From NCBI GenBank assembly GCA_963682055.1, contig OY821745.1, positions 30,687,342 through 30,751,341 of the forward strand: DNA of 64,000 bases, in the 5' to 3' direction. Positions within the stretch are counted from its first letter, which is position 1. The number at the start of each line of letters is the position of its first letter. Under the pieces are notes generated by a model. It had not been told where the DNA came from. It saw only the letters and a program-made list of their open reading frames with translations, and did not search any database. Position numbers and translations under genes: made by a program. Shown here in pieces: positions 35,058-47,825 of the stretch. This stretch comes from Primula veris. Its lineage: Eukaryota > Streptophyta > Magnoliopsida > Ericales > Primulaceae.

Positions 35058-38000
35058 TGTTGTGTGACATATTAGCTCGTTATAGATATACATAGAGATA
35101 TGTATAGATATAGAGAGAGGTATGAGAGACAACAATAAGAAAGACTTTATTAATCAGAATGTATGAATGAATGTGAAATACAAGACCTCTAACCCTCTTT
35201 ATATAGATAGAGGGGTAGGGTTACAAGCCCACTTGGGCCCATAAAGTACAAGCCCAAGAGTCCAATAATATCTTACAACACTCCCCCTTTGGACGTCTTG
35301 AATTCTTCATATTCATACAGTCAATCTGAATCGAGTTCATTCGCAGTGCTAAACACATAAAAACCTTAGGGCCAGAAAACCCAGTGTGGGACAAAACCGG
35401 TACCTATGAGAAACTGTGTAGCCGAATGATATAGGCCGAAATATCATGTAAGTAACTAACCACAAAACAGTGTGCCTCATCAAAACCTTGACAGAGCAAA
35501 CCTAATGGGAAAATCTCTGATCGAAGGAAAAAGAGTGCAACAGTGGTAGTAGTAGGGGATCAACCACAAAACAGGTGCCTCATCAAAACCTTGCTAGAGT
35601 AAACCCAGTGGGAAAAACTTCTAGTCGAAGGACAAAAGAGTACACAGTGGTAAGAAGTATACAACCGGATACTCCCCCTAATTTCGGCAATCTTAAGTGA
35701 GATATGATGTGAACGTGTCTCGCTAAAAAACCTTGCCAAGGAAAAACCAGTGGGAAAAAACCTTGGTCTGAGGACAAAAAGAGTACACGAGCATGCGACT
35801 AGATGCTCCCCATCACTTGCACACGACAGGGTGCAAAGATTTCGACTAAGTAGCAATTAGTGCAATAAGCATTCACCTGGATGCTCTCCCTCACTTGCAC
35901 ACAACTGGGTGCAAGGATTTCATATTCGAATAAAGAGTACGAGCATTCGAATGGATGCCTCATTTACCTGCACACGACTATATGCAAGAAAATATAACGT
36001 GGAATAAAATGAGCATTCGACAGGATGCTCTTAAACTTCATATGTGAAGATTTATTTTGACGATAAATGCTAAATAGCATAATGTAGTCATGTCTCTCTT
36101 GATCGATAATAACAAGTTGTCCTCAAATAAGACAAGTGTTTTATCTGGATCGTGAGACGGAGAATATGTAATTCAAATATGGCTAATACTAGCTCGAAGC
36201 CATATACACTCTCTAGTTGTCTCATAAAACACGAATAGATCAGAGTGATTCGTTTGGAGTCATTCCAAGACCTCCAAGATATCGCCTTATTCCTAATGGT
36301 AAAGACAGACCATGTTAGGAATATCTCTTATGCAGATCTGATAAGTAATCGGCATCGGTATAACCGAAAAAGGGTTGCGTTAATTCGAGTACCGAAGGGG
36401 GTAGATACACTCGATGACGCAAAATGGGATAAGACACGCCCTCATCCACAGTTACCTTGAGGTAATGGGAAAATGTCTTTTATGCCATTTCGATGGCAGC
36501 GTGTTAGCGCGATGCTGTGTCGAGCTATACCATTCACAGCAGACGAGATGTTCGTCCTAGCACATTAGACCAAGTACAATGATGCGCTTATTGTACTTAG
36601 ATATGAACATCATGGTTCAATATCTCTTCATCGTCTCATCAGAGACGGACTAGGTCTATATCAATGTCTAGTGATCGAACAATCATGGGAGAATCTGACG
36701 ACTTAGCGTCATGATGACTAAAATATCATAACACCTTCTGGATGTAGTCTGAATCATGGACTTAGATTCAATCTTTACGGGACTCGATCATCAGGCCGAG
36801 TCACTACCGTTTCTTCCCAAGATCCTTCATCTCAAAGGCAAATCCAAAAGTGGATCGCATAATAAAAACACGCAAGAGCATAATACTTGTTCAAGTATCC
36901 CAAGCTAATCAAGTACTCACTTAGGCGGGTATACCACATCCGCTCGGATTATATTAATCCAAATAATGAACATCTCATTTAATTGAGATCGTGTTCCGTG
37001 GTCAGGAACTACTTGATTCAAGCATTATGAAGTCACACATGGACCTTCATCAATATCTCTTTGTCTAAATTCTCATAGAGATAAAACCATAACCACATTC
37101 ATGGCTGCATACTCAGTTTTCCGAAAACTACCAAACTGGTAAAGTAGGGGACTGTTATAATGTCCATTACGAAGAAATCAACCATCTCGTAATCAATTCC
37201 AAGGTGTGAGAGAAGCCTTGCGTTACTAGGCGAGCATTCTACAATCTCATTATTCTCATCACTCTTCCTTACGAATAACCAAATAAACGAACTCGTTTAA
37301 CATTGGTGGTGTTGGAGCTACAGGTCCGAACACACTTTCGCTAAGGAGTCTACTTGGATTGCAAGTTTCCATTAGTCCAGTCTATTCTACGTTGACTTCA
37401 GGTAACGGTAAATGGTTCTCTGTCATAATTTGTTCATATTATCAGTCGTCACCGAATATATGAACAAGTAATCAATGACAGTCTCGTTTCGCTTCAATAT
37501 CGTCTAAGATATCATGATCGACAGATATTTCGAGATTGTTAAGATGAGGAGAAATCACACATCTCCTTGATCCTTTATAATCTCGTGCGACAAACGAGTT
37601 TCAGTTTACCACCTCTGGGGCTGAACGAATTAAGAACCGGTCAACTTCCTCATATCTTAGGAAGGATGACAGACTGACGGCCGACGGCAGCGTCCTTTGC
37701 TTGGCGGGTTCGGCCAAAGCAACGTGTTACGAAAGGAACACGACGTCCGACAGGGACGTCTATCCTTGCAAGCATTTTGCAGCAGGTATAAATGATATCG
37801 TGAGATCTCATAAAGTCATTAAATGTGTCTGCATTTAGTTAGACTTGAGTGAGTCTATGCACTTACTTATCACTAAGTGCAGTTTTGGGGATCAAGCTAA
37901 GACTGAGTGGGTTATGGCACATTATTTCACGTCGTTCCTTATCAACGGTAACGTGCAAATCTCCCCCTAACGACGGGGAGAACAGTCTTAGCGATGTCAC

Positions 38001-38174
38001 TTTCGCATATCATGCGGTAAAGAGATCGCTTGCCAAGGTTACTCTATCAAATGATAGGCGGGAGATTCATAATCGACTTATCTCCCCTTCAAAGGTCCAT
38101 ATTTTGAACGCTAGAGCGGCTCAATCAAAATATTAATTAATCACTCTAAACACGCGTTAATATGAGACTTCTGG
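35058..38174 (-). mobile_element. Truncated Ty1/copia retrotransposon (3' LTR plus 3' half of pol)
   Basis: The 3' LTR is 35058-35280 (TGTTGT...ACAACA). It is preceded on the minus strand by a polypurine tract AAAGGGGGAG. The next ~2.9 kb closely matches 50823-53710 of the full element. Decayed pol reads on the minus strand: RNase H (remnant of a YTDA..YLSD block near 36320-36365), reverse transcriptase (36650-37250) and the integrase-RT hinge (about 37650-37780). It stops at 38171-38174; gag, most of integrase and the 5' LTR are missing. It inserted into the duplicated UTP20 promoter. The frame carries multiple stops, including TAA at 36949-36951. Confidence 0.88.
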
Positions 38175-38213
38175 GCTAACAAAAACCCAACTACAATGAG
38201 GATATTGGCTAGC
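38171..38213. repeat. 43-bp perfect repeat (second copy of 32535-32577)
   Basis: The same 43 bases, beginning CTGGGCTAACAAAAACCC and ending GGATATTGGCTAGC, occur at 32535-32577. Here they begin exactly where the copia copy is cut off. Sequences on the far side differ between the two sites. Confidence 0.9.
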
Positions 38214-38782
38214 AATTAAGAACAATGCAACAAATGTATTTTCGATTGGTTTTAGTTTTTTTTTTTTTAACAAATACTTCATTAATTCAAATTTGTATAC
38301 AAAAGAGACCGTAAGTGGTCGTTTGGAACAAGAAACGCGGTATTTGAACTGCTACATATAACAACACTTGCTAACCAATTCAGAGGTTCGTTGGTGGCTC
38401 TTTGTAAAATCCCGTATTTAATTTCTATTATTGATTTTAATATTAATGATTATTTAGATTTATATTCGTTTTATAAATGGGTTGGAAATATAAGTCGGTA
38501 AAGGAGTTTGAAGAGTCAGTATTTATTTGTAATTAAATTGTAATGAGTTACTCATGAGTTTATGTCACCCGTTGTGTATAACGTTTGTATCGGAATTTAA
38601 GAGGAATAATAAAGTTAGAGCTATAGTATTGGCATAATATATATATAAGATCGAGGATACTAGCTCTAAGATAGAATTAGAAATTGTGAACGTAAAGTTT
38701 TATATGAATGATTAATAGGGCCTAATAAATAATATCATTTATGATTATTATGAATAGTATTCAAAAAAGAAAGAAATTTTCA

Positions 38783-40021
38783 CTAGAAGGTTTTGACATA
38801 TCATCTCGACATGTTGTATTCTTATAATACTACTAGTAAAATTTACCCATGCGTTGCGTGTGAGATACGTAATGACATAAATCTCGTAATATATTTTATT
38901 TTGAACATAATATTCAGATTTTGTATCATTTATTGTAGTTATGCAGGTTAAAACGAATCGCTAATTAATTTAAGCTACATCCGTAATTAGAAAAATATAG
39001 TGAGGACAAATTATTAATGAATTAGATTAGATATATTGGTAATTATTAAAACATAATGAGGGTATTTTTGGAAAAATTGGAAAAAATTGGGCAGCCTCAT
39101 TTCTGTTGGTTTGACTTATTATAATAGAATGATGTAGCGCATATGGATGCATAAAGAGCCATTAAATTAGACAGTTAGGAAAAAAAGAGTTTGAAACCGA
39201 ATTAGTAATAATTGACATATTATTGTAGTAATTCATATACTATTAATTAGCTTTGATGATTAGCCGTTTCTTTTGGCTGTTCAAGACTTTATGCATATAT
39301 ATGTTTGTGACACAACAATTCTACTATTAGAACTTATTTCACCGGTACATATATACTTATAATCTATACTTGTAAGATTGTGAAAAATGTTTGTCTTGTG
39401 TAACTTAGTATCTTGTATTAAGCACAACACAAATATCAAATAACCTTTGTGTTGTGCTTAATATATTGTCTTAATATAAAATTAATTCAATTAGCCTTTG
39501 TTAAAGATGACTAAAATGGAGTGGTCACTGGTTATGCATGAGCCCCTAAGATTCAGGAATTTGTGACCAAGCAAGCGTGTGCCTAAGCATGGTTTTAAAA
39601 GTGGTTAGGCGGACTAAAAGCAGGAGGTGGGGTATGTGGACCTAGGTGAATAAGCGGAGATTATGCGGAGCCTAGGCGGGAATACCATATTTTTAATACG
39701 GATTTTTGGATTTTTATTTGACATGTAGGTTGTAAATTCAATTAACAAGCTAAATTAAACATTTATACATCATTCGTTTATATGTACAGTCAAGCATAAA
39801 CCCCAAAAAATATATATATGCATTCAGAGACAAATTGTAAACGCAAAATTTGATTGATTATAAACATAATTTTTGAACTCACAATTTTAAAAATATTTAA
39901 TAAAAAAATGCACTAATTCCGAGTAGATTGGCTTGTTTAACTCGGCTTTTATCATATCAAAGCGTATATATTAATCAGGGCGCCATACCGAGATCTGATG
40001 CCTAAACAGGGATTAATCGGA
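38783..40021 (-). mobile_element. Helitron-like repeat, copy B
   Basis: It is collinear with copy A (33226-34475), with scattered substitutions and small indels. It has the same terminal CTAG (38783-38786), hairpins and internal CTAG (38833-38836), and starts TCCGATTAATC on the minus strand, fitting a Helitron 5' TC. The part 39595-40020 is the AGGCGG repeat also seen in UTP20 intron 3. No ORF. Confidence 0.6.
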
Positions 40022-40407
40022 GAAAAGCTGGGACTTGCAAACCTATAAAAGTTATAAGCAAAATGAAATATACTGTGTTATATATCATTATATTGTACCT
40101 TATTTTTTGTTTTTGAAATGTTATTTATGACTTCCGTACCGTAAAACATAATAAAGCATGACGGAAACTTAGGATAAAAGAAAAATCTATATATAGCATA
40201 ACGATAGTGAAAAGATTAAAAGTCTAGAAATAAAAAGCAAGTCACGGTAGTACATGGATTATTGAATTAATCCCTGGTGCATTACGTAAGCAGAGATACA
40301 CATAATTATCATGACCACGACATCAAACCATCACTATCCAAACAGTCTTAATTATAGTAATTAAATTACTACACTATTTCATTATTTAATTTCCCATTTT
40401 TATTTAT
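40022..40407. other. Spacer between Helitron-like copy B and the HAN-like gene
   Basis: AT-rich, no ORF or element termini recognised. It should contain the 3'UTR of the GATA gene next to 40407. Confidence 0.5.
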
Positions 40408-42532
40408 TTATCTAGTGAATTCATGAAGGAGGCCCGGCCTATCGGTCACATTGAGGCGCCAAGAGAGGAAGGGAACACCAGCGCCGGATTCCTCGTTTAT
40501 CGCCGGAGAAAAGCATGGGACCTTTTGGGATTTGGAGAGTTGGACCCATTCAGGTTGGTGATCAGCAGCACCGGAAGGTGAGGATTCGGCTTCGGCAGCT
40601 CTTCGTTCTTCTTTCTTGAAGCGGATTCCACATGCATTGCATAGTGACTGCGATAAATAGCATTGTTCACCAATATAAAGACTTAAATTTCCAATTTCAA
40701 AAAGAAAAAAAGATCTATTTAAGGTTTGAATAAGTTTATTAGTTTAATGACATGTATTGGTATAACTTCTACTGTTTTTACAAATTGATACCATTAGTTA
40801 CAAGTTAACAGAGTGAATGAAGAAAAACAAATTACTACAATAAATAGTTTGATTAAAAAATGAGACAGTTTTTTATTTAATAAAAAGTGAGTGAAATTAA
40901 AATTTTAGTGTGGTTAAATTTAAAGAAATCACCTTTAGAACAATATAAAAATAATCCTACAGAGTTCAAAAAATTAGTTGATGATTATTGCTTAACCAAA
41001 CAAAAATAAATGTCACCACTGATGATTGTTAATTTGTTTAAATGTTTAAATGTTTCAGGGGGAAGAGGAAGTGAAAGCTGAACTGCTTAACTTAAATGCA
41101 GTCCAATAACTATACATGTTGCTCCTGAAAAAATGTTAATAACCCATATAGATTCAAACAGACTCTCAACACACTATTTCTTAATTTAAATTTAAAATTT
41201 TATTTTCATCCCGAAATTTAAGAGTCTCGTATTTAGGCATATATTTAATATTTTTAGTTAATATTTAAGTTTAGCTTAGTCTCAAATAGGGTTCTATAAT
41301 ATTGTATTTGAGTTTTTATTTTGTTAAATCGTATATATTAAAATCTTAAATACTTTTAATTAATATTTAAGTTTAGGTTAGTCTCGATTAGAGTTTCATA
41401 AATATTATATTTGAGGTTTTATTTTTGTTTTGGTTGGGTGTCAAAAAAATTCTAAAAATTACATAAATGGCTGTCTGATAATCAGTCTGGTTCTATAGCA
41501 TTATTGATAAATAAATAGTCCAAGTAAACATAATTAGAATAGGACTAGAGATATTACAGAATATCTGAATGGAGTCTTCAAATATGGAGAACGCTAGCCA
41601 GAAGGCCCAGAACTACAATAATACTGTAGAGTGTAGTAGATATATAGCTATTCAAAGAAAAAAACTTCAAAAAATAGCAAATTTAAATTCGAGTGTTTAT
41701 GTGACCCAGCGTGTTTGTACTAAAATTTTAATGCAATTCAGAAAATAGATGACTAAAACATTAATCAAAACTGTTGCTGAAAAAAAAGACCTGGAACTTG
41801 GACCTAAAATGGCTCTTATACAGTAGAATAATACTATAAGAAAATGCTTCCCATACGGTTTTTTTTTCAAAGAAGTTCGTGCAATAATTTAGTACTCCGT
41901 ATGTTTATATTTTCTGCTTGTTGTGAAAAGTGAAAAATTCATCATTTGGGAGTACATACATGTCGAATGTATGCGGGCACTATCGTAATTCGTAGATTTG
42001 TACAAAACTTTAAGAAATTAGTACTTGCAAGAGAAAAAAAAACTTATAATTTTCTGTTTGAGCATCATATTTTGAAGATTAATAAACACTTTGCAGTATG
42101 CATATACAGCTTTATATATAATATACTATAGGGTTTAGTTAAATTTTATAATAGTAGCATTACCTTAGGTCCTCTAGGCCCATTCCTCCAAAGCGGAGTA
42201 GAAGTGGTGTCGCAGTTAGCACACCTTCGCGCTAGCAAGGGATCACCGCCATCTCCGCTAACCCCGTTGTTAAAGCTGTCACGTCCAATTTTATAGCCAT
42301 ATTGTGGAAATTTAGTAGGTGGTTGAAACGGTGCGTGTAACAAGTCCCAACAAAAATTCGTTACACACGCACGGTTAGTCGTGCGTTTCTCTAAATCAGA
42401 GCTCATACGTGTCGAGGGTGTCCCTAGAGAGAGGGTACAGTCCACGGCCGTCGATAAGGGCTCGTGATGATCCAACGGCAACGAGAACATCATCGAGAAG
42501 GAGTTACCATGGGAGCTACCGCACCTTTGCAT
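40408..42532 (-). CDS. HAN-like: HANABA TARANU-like GATA zinc-finger transcription factor, 2 exons, 202 aa
   Basis: Exon 1 is 42532-42164 and exon 2 is 40647-40408 (stop TAA 40408-40410), joined in phase 0 as GPRGPK|SLCNACGIR. The single class-B GATA finger is CX2CX18CX2C with Cys 104, 107, 126 and 129. Upstream are the HAN-type block VDCTLSLGTPSTR (30-42) and a short N-terminus MQRCGSSHGNSF. The C-terminus FLSWRLNVTDRPGLLHEFTR is diagnostic for the HAN / GATA18-19-20 clade. These nuclear factors bind GATA motifs and set organ boundaries and meristem and flower patterning. The protein is shorter than Arabidopsis HAN, with fewer homopolymer stretches. The second exon is short and easily missed; its donor AAG|GTAATG and acceptor CAG|TCA are good. 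Which paralogue it is cannot be told. Confidence 0.93.
41150..41503 (-). mobile_element. MITE-like repeat in the HAN-like intron (inverted relative to the copy at 45567)
   Basis: Reverse-complemented, this segment matches 45567-46080: the same ends (CTATAGAACCAGACTGATTA; GAGAGTCTGTTTGAATCT) and the same A/T-rich subunits (AAACTTAAATATTAATTAAA). No ORF. Confidence 0.7.
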
Positions 42533-45500
42533 TATCTTATTTTTATGATCTCTCTTATGAAATGGAAATAAAATGAGGCGAGTAATGTTAAGACCAAGGT
42601 TTTGAACATAAATTTAAAAGAAGTAATAGTGTACTAATATAGGAATGAATAGTGAAGTGAAAACTGTGAAAGTGATGTAAATGCAATAATACAAGGTTTG
42701 AAGTTTTGAAAAAAGGGGTGAGAGTATATTTGTCGGATAGCTTAGTAATAAAGTTAATAAAATGACAAAAAACATTAAAAAAGAAAATGTCGATTTAATA
42801 GTCAAGCAGTCAGCATCTCTTTCTATCTCTGCAGTCCACGTTGTCGTCAGTTGTTATATCATGCATATATATATAAGATGTAGTAGCTATAAAGCTCATT
42901 AATTTTGGACTTTGGTATATAACGCATGTATAGAGTACTATAGTAATGATGATGACTGATGAGTTCAATGGTAAGGCTTGGGATAATTGGGGGGGACTCC
43001 TAAGACATACATTTCCAATTTTATATTGAGAAATTTTATTTATTTTGGCCAAAAAAAAACTATATTGAGCAAAATTACGTTCCATTAGAGACTGAGACTT
43101 TATAATTAAAAGCAAAACAGAAAGCTTTTCTTTTTTACACTTTATCTAATCTTACACAAAAAAAACACCAACTTTTCCTTACATAAATTGATTCCTGTAT
43201 GGGTTCAAGTTAACATTGCATTATTTCAACGAAATGTGGTTACTGGTTAGTTTTTTCCCCAAACAAGTTTATCTTAACAAATTTAAGGACATCAGAATAT
43301 CGTCGCGATTTCAGTAAAGAGGGTTTCACGATAGATATCACTAATCTTGTCGTTGTTGAGGTATAAATCTCATCATATTTTTAGCTTTTTAAAGATTATC
43401 ATCAAGCCTTGTTTTGTTTACATTTTAGAAAATACAACGTTTGAAATTATTTATTATTGTATGATTGAGTTATGTGTTCTGACGGTTTTTGCACTTTATA
43501 AACATGGATTGTGGACATTGTGCAATGTTGTTTCACCTATAAAATTATTTGAAGTGGAGACCCTGAAAGTTTGAAGTGGAGCCCCTGAAAGTTGTTCGAA
43601 TTTAATTTGAGAGGATAAATCGTTAAAAAGTATGGGAACTGCCCCTAAAATGAACTTAATAAAAAATTTATCTTGCTTTTTTACAACCCTCGATCAGTTA
43701 ACCAGAAACCTTACATGGCGTACGCATAAGCAATTGTTGATTTCCATATTCGGCTCCATGGAAAAACTGAAATCACGAAATAAAATTAAGATGATGAAAA
43801 AGTTGATCATTACCTTCTGGTTAGTGTAAAAAATTTATCACCAAAGAACAACCGAAAACATAGTAAGAAGATAGATCTTAACTTTATACAATCATTGGAA
43901 ATTATATAATCATGGGTGCTTTCAAGAAAACTCACACTTTATATTAGTATGGTTCTAGCTAAATGTAAAATATACAAAACGTTGCACTAATGCAAATTAA
44001 TGGTCGTTAAAATAACTAATATAAACCTTCAACATATGTTATAATTATATTCATATATTCATATTCATCTAGCTAGTGTTCTAGTTTTTTCCTAGTATAA
44101 ACAGATATTGATAGAGACGTGACCAAGTTAAAGTTGACAGTAACGCTCGTGTTTCAAAAGTTATATAAGATCATGTAAAACTAATTGGTATACCCCATTA
44201 ACGAAACTAAAATTAATTCATATACTTACTGAGTAATTGTGCTCTCAAAATATCTTGTCAAAATCATCATGCCAATCAAAGAAAAGAAAAAACATACCAA
44301 ATTCACTACAAATAAAATCATTTCGCAGATATAAATAGTGCCAAAATTTATTTCCCAACGTTTTAATCGAATACAACATAACATGTATACATTATTCAGT
44401 TTTACTCACATAATCAGTTAGCGAAAGAGTTGACCGTTATTAAAACTTCTTTTGTATTTGTAATGATATTGGAAGCCATAGTATTTCTTATGGCTAGTAG
44501 CAAATCAACTGCGTACCAAAAATATGGTTTCATTTGATTTTTTAATTCTTTCAAATTTTGGTTGAGATGCTATTTATAATTATATTTTTAAATATACACA
44601 TATTAAATGAACATTCATAACAAATTATATTGAACATTAATATAAGTAGAAAGATAGAATGTTAAAATTGTAATTATATTTATTGTTCTAATTAAATTTT
44701 ATTAATATTGATAAAAACTCAAATGAAACATATTTTTGTGACCGAAGTAGTAGTTAATTATGTTTAATTTTATGATTATATTTTAAAAAAATTATTTCAT
44801 AATATGCAATTTAAATCAGACGAGTAATAATTTAATTTTTATAAAGGTGGGGATATACTATATAGGTAGGCATTATTACTATGATTGGCAAAATCTAGGG
44901 AAAATACAACGTGTACAAATAAATAAATGGTGAGAGGTGTTCGAAAAGGGAAATGGTCATAGGGGCAGTCAAAAGAGCCCACGTGAGTAGGGGGAAGAAA
45001 TGAACAGTCTTTCATATAAATGATCATACTATGATATTACAATAAAAAAATAAAATAAAAATATTGATGATCATGATCATCTGTCTATAAATATATATCT
45101 CCGATCACGAGGCAATAACACAACACAACAGTATAGTTGTAGTGTTCAAAAACCCTACTATAATTAAAACAATCTCATCATATGCACATTACAGAATAAT
45201 AATAATAAAAAAATAACCTGTCTTTTATGTAATCCGAATATCTCTGTCCCTTTCTCCTGTCATTGTCCATACTCCCAAGATGGAATATCGGAGAAAAAAA
45301 ACTGGAAGGAAATAATTACTATTTTCATTTTAGTAGTATATACTATTAGTAAGTTTGAATATATTCATTTCAAAAAATAATATGAATCAATGGTTTTAAA
45401 AGCTTTGTATACTTGACCCAAAAAACCATTACAATTTACAACATTACAATGTGGAAAAATTACGGGATTCCCGGTGAATATTTATACGTATGCCAATCTA

Positions 45501-45566
45501 CTTTTTTCGCTTTGTCGCATTTTTGTTCATTGTTAACTATTTAACTAAGCACTTCATAACCACTGA
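42533..45566. other. HAN-like upstream region, no gene seen
   Basis: About 3 kb of AT-rich sequence (some 70% A+T by eye) with only short random ORFs. It presumably contains the HAN-like promoter just above 42532. A TATA-like TATAAATATATATC at about 45086 (plus strand) is followed by no reading frame. A short direct repeat (CCTGAAAGTTTGAAGTGGAG / CCTGAAAGTTG) is at 43550-43595. Confidence 0.5.
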
Positions 45567-46080
45567 TGCTATAGAAACAGACTGATTCAACCAGACTAAT
45601 TATCACATAGTACTTTATGTAATTTTTAGAATTCTTTTGACACCCAACCAAAACAAAAATAAAAACACAAATATAATATTTATAAAACCCTAGTTGAGAC
45701 CTAAACTTAAATATTAATTAAAAATATTTAAAATTTTAATAATTTTAAAATATTTTATTTGACGATTCAACAAAATAAAAAACCAAATATAATATTATAG
45801 AACCTTATTTGAGACTACCGTAAACTTAAATATTAATTAAAAATATTTAAAATTTTAATGATTTTAATAATTTTAATATATTTTAATTGCGATTCAACAA
45901 AATAAAAACTCAAATATAATATTATAAAACCTTATTTGAGACTGGCTTAAACTTAAATATTAATTAAAAATATTAAATATATGGCCGAATAACATACTCT
46001 TAAATTTTGGGGTGAAAATGAAATTCTAAATTTACATTAAGTACTATTGGGTTGAGAGTCTGGTTGAGTCAATCTGGCTC
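45567..46080 (+). mobile_element. MITE-like element with three internal tandem subunits
   Basis: The left end AGACTGATTCAACCAGACT and the right end (AGATTGACTCAACCAGACT in reverse complement) are 19-bp inverted repeats with two mismatches. Inside, a ~110-125 bp subunit (AAATATAATATTATA ... AAACTTAAATATTAATTAAA) is repeated three times between about 45650 and 45990. The copy at 41150 has two subunits. Confidence 0.7.
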
Positions 46081-46686
46081 ATTAGAATTATTACTTCATA
46101 ACAGATTGAGTAATAATAGCGAAAATTAGTAATGCCGAAATTTTTTTATGTGGCAACAAATATTGTATAGATTCGCTTTGTTGCATGATTTTTAGAATTT
46201 TGTGAAAGTGATAATGTATTGTTAATTATTATATACTATGATGGAAGATTACACTTTTTTTTTTTAAATAAATTAAGTGTATATTACCGAAAACTTAAGA
46301 ATATGCAGAGCCTACAAAGTACCGCGATTTTTACCTCCATCGTCGCTTACAATGATGATGGAGTCGCCGTGTTATCATGATATATCTATTTCTAACATTC
46401 CTTACCACATTATTACATCTATTAACTAAGACTAAATTTAACAAAAAATCATGCCTCCTTAATAATGGTTCCGGAAATGTTTCTACTAGAAGAAACTTGT
46501 CACAACTCGCTAGAAGGAATTAGGATGATATCGTTGGTGGGCCGTATAAAAAAAATTGATACTATAATTTTAAGAAAAACAACGTTTAAAATAATCGAAA
46601 ACCGAGTTTAAAAGTCTATTATGAAGTGTTAAAAAAATCAAGTTGATAATTGTAAAAAACACGGTAAATTTAAAATTATAAATATG

Positions 46687-46879
46687 CACTACAAAAAAAT
46701 ACTCAAATAACGACGGTATTAGTGACGGTATTTTTTGTTACGAGCTTATTAGCGACGGTTTTTGTGACGAATTTGTGACAGTTTAGTCAATTTGTGACGG
46801 TTTTGCGACAGTTTAATCAATTTGCGACAGACTTGTGACAGCTTTTGACTCTCACTAAATCAAACATTATTTTGTAGTG
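46687..46879. mobile_element. CACTA (CMC/EnSpm)-type MITE (193 bp)
   Basis: Starts CACTACAAAAA and ends TTTTGTAGTG, with the 3-bp target duplication ATG at 46684-46686 and 46880-46882. The interior contains several GTGACGGT / GCGACAGT subterminal motifs in the same orientation, like transposase-binding repeats of CACTA elements. Confidence 0.88.
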
Positions 46880-46882
46880 ATG

Positions 46883-47500
46883 TTTTTTTGTTTCCTAACA
46901 TCAAAATGACATATTTGAAGAGTATTTGTAGATTTTAAGAAGAAACATAGAAATATAGGGTTGTTATTGAAAATAACGAGCAATGAACTATTATTCATGT
47001 AACTAAATAAACATGAAAGAAATAAAAAAAAGTTACGATAGTAAATAATCGAACCAATGATCTCTTGTTTAATTTTAAATAATATTACCAACTTAGCTGA
47101 GCATAATTATATATCTTATGAGGGCTATTAATATATATAACCTAATTTTATGAAAATTTTCTTATGAAAAATTTCGTTTTTAAAATTTGTGAGATGATGA
47201 CGGACTGACCCCTAAATCCGCCCCTGCAACAGAAGTGTACATTAAGTTGACTGGGGTTGCTCCGTTTCTTTGTATATAGACACTTATTATTACGCTCCAA
47301 CCATATGTGATATTGATCCCAACATCATTTCAGTGTTTATAGAACATTCGTCACTTGATTTGCACTTTTAGAGTTAATTTAAGAATTTCAATGACTGCCA
47401 ATTGAAAAGCAAAATCAGTAAGTCCAGATTTAGAATCACGGTTTTACTAATGAACACATGACTTTGTACCTCTGCTATAATTAATTACCACTTTCATGTG
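46883..47500. other. Intergenic, nothing recognised
   Basis: AT-rich sequence with one short minus-strand ORF of biased composition. No element termini or gene signals were found. Confidence 0.5.
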
Positions 47501-47520
47501 TGTTTATCTACACTTTTAGG

Positions 47521-47825
47521 TAGGCATGTCTGGTTCGGTTTCGTTTTTAGCAAAATCAAAACCGAAACTGAAACTGAACATATTTTTCGGTTCAGTTTTT
47601 TTTTTTTTTCGGTCTTTTTATTTTTTGGAACGAACTGGACCGGGTTTTTTCGGTCTAGTTTCGGTTTTTCGGTAATTTTTCGGTTTTTTTCGGTTTTTTC
47701 CGGTTTCGGTCTTTTTCGGTTCGGTTTTATTGAAAACCGAAATCGACCCGATTTTTTTTTTATTTTTCGGTTTCGGTCTTTTTCGGTTCGGTTTTTCCGG
47801 TTTTTCGTCCAGTACTACTTTTAGG
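47521..47825. repeat. CGGTTTT low-complexity repeat
   Basis: Irregular repeats of TTCGGTTTT and (on the other half) AAACCGAAA units. ORFs on both strands (Phe-rich or Lys/Pro-rich) follow only from this composition. Confidence 0.8.

Noticed and set aside
35280..38170. Repetitive GTGGGAAAA / GAGCATTCGA-type words in the copia 3' region, considered as a CRISPR-like array
   Set aside because: The words are irregular in spacing and lie in the copia 3' region between pol and the LTR, shared by both copies; this is a plant nuclear genome.
42955..42963. CTGATGAG, the core of a hammerhead ribozyme
   Set aside because: No CGAAAC core or matching helices follow within a workable distance.
45080..45130. 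TATA-like box as a plus-strand promoter
   Set aside because: No coding sequence or exon follows; TATAAATATAT words are expected by chance in such AT-rich DNA.
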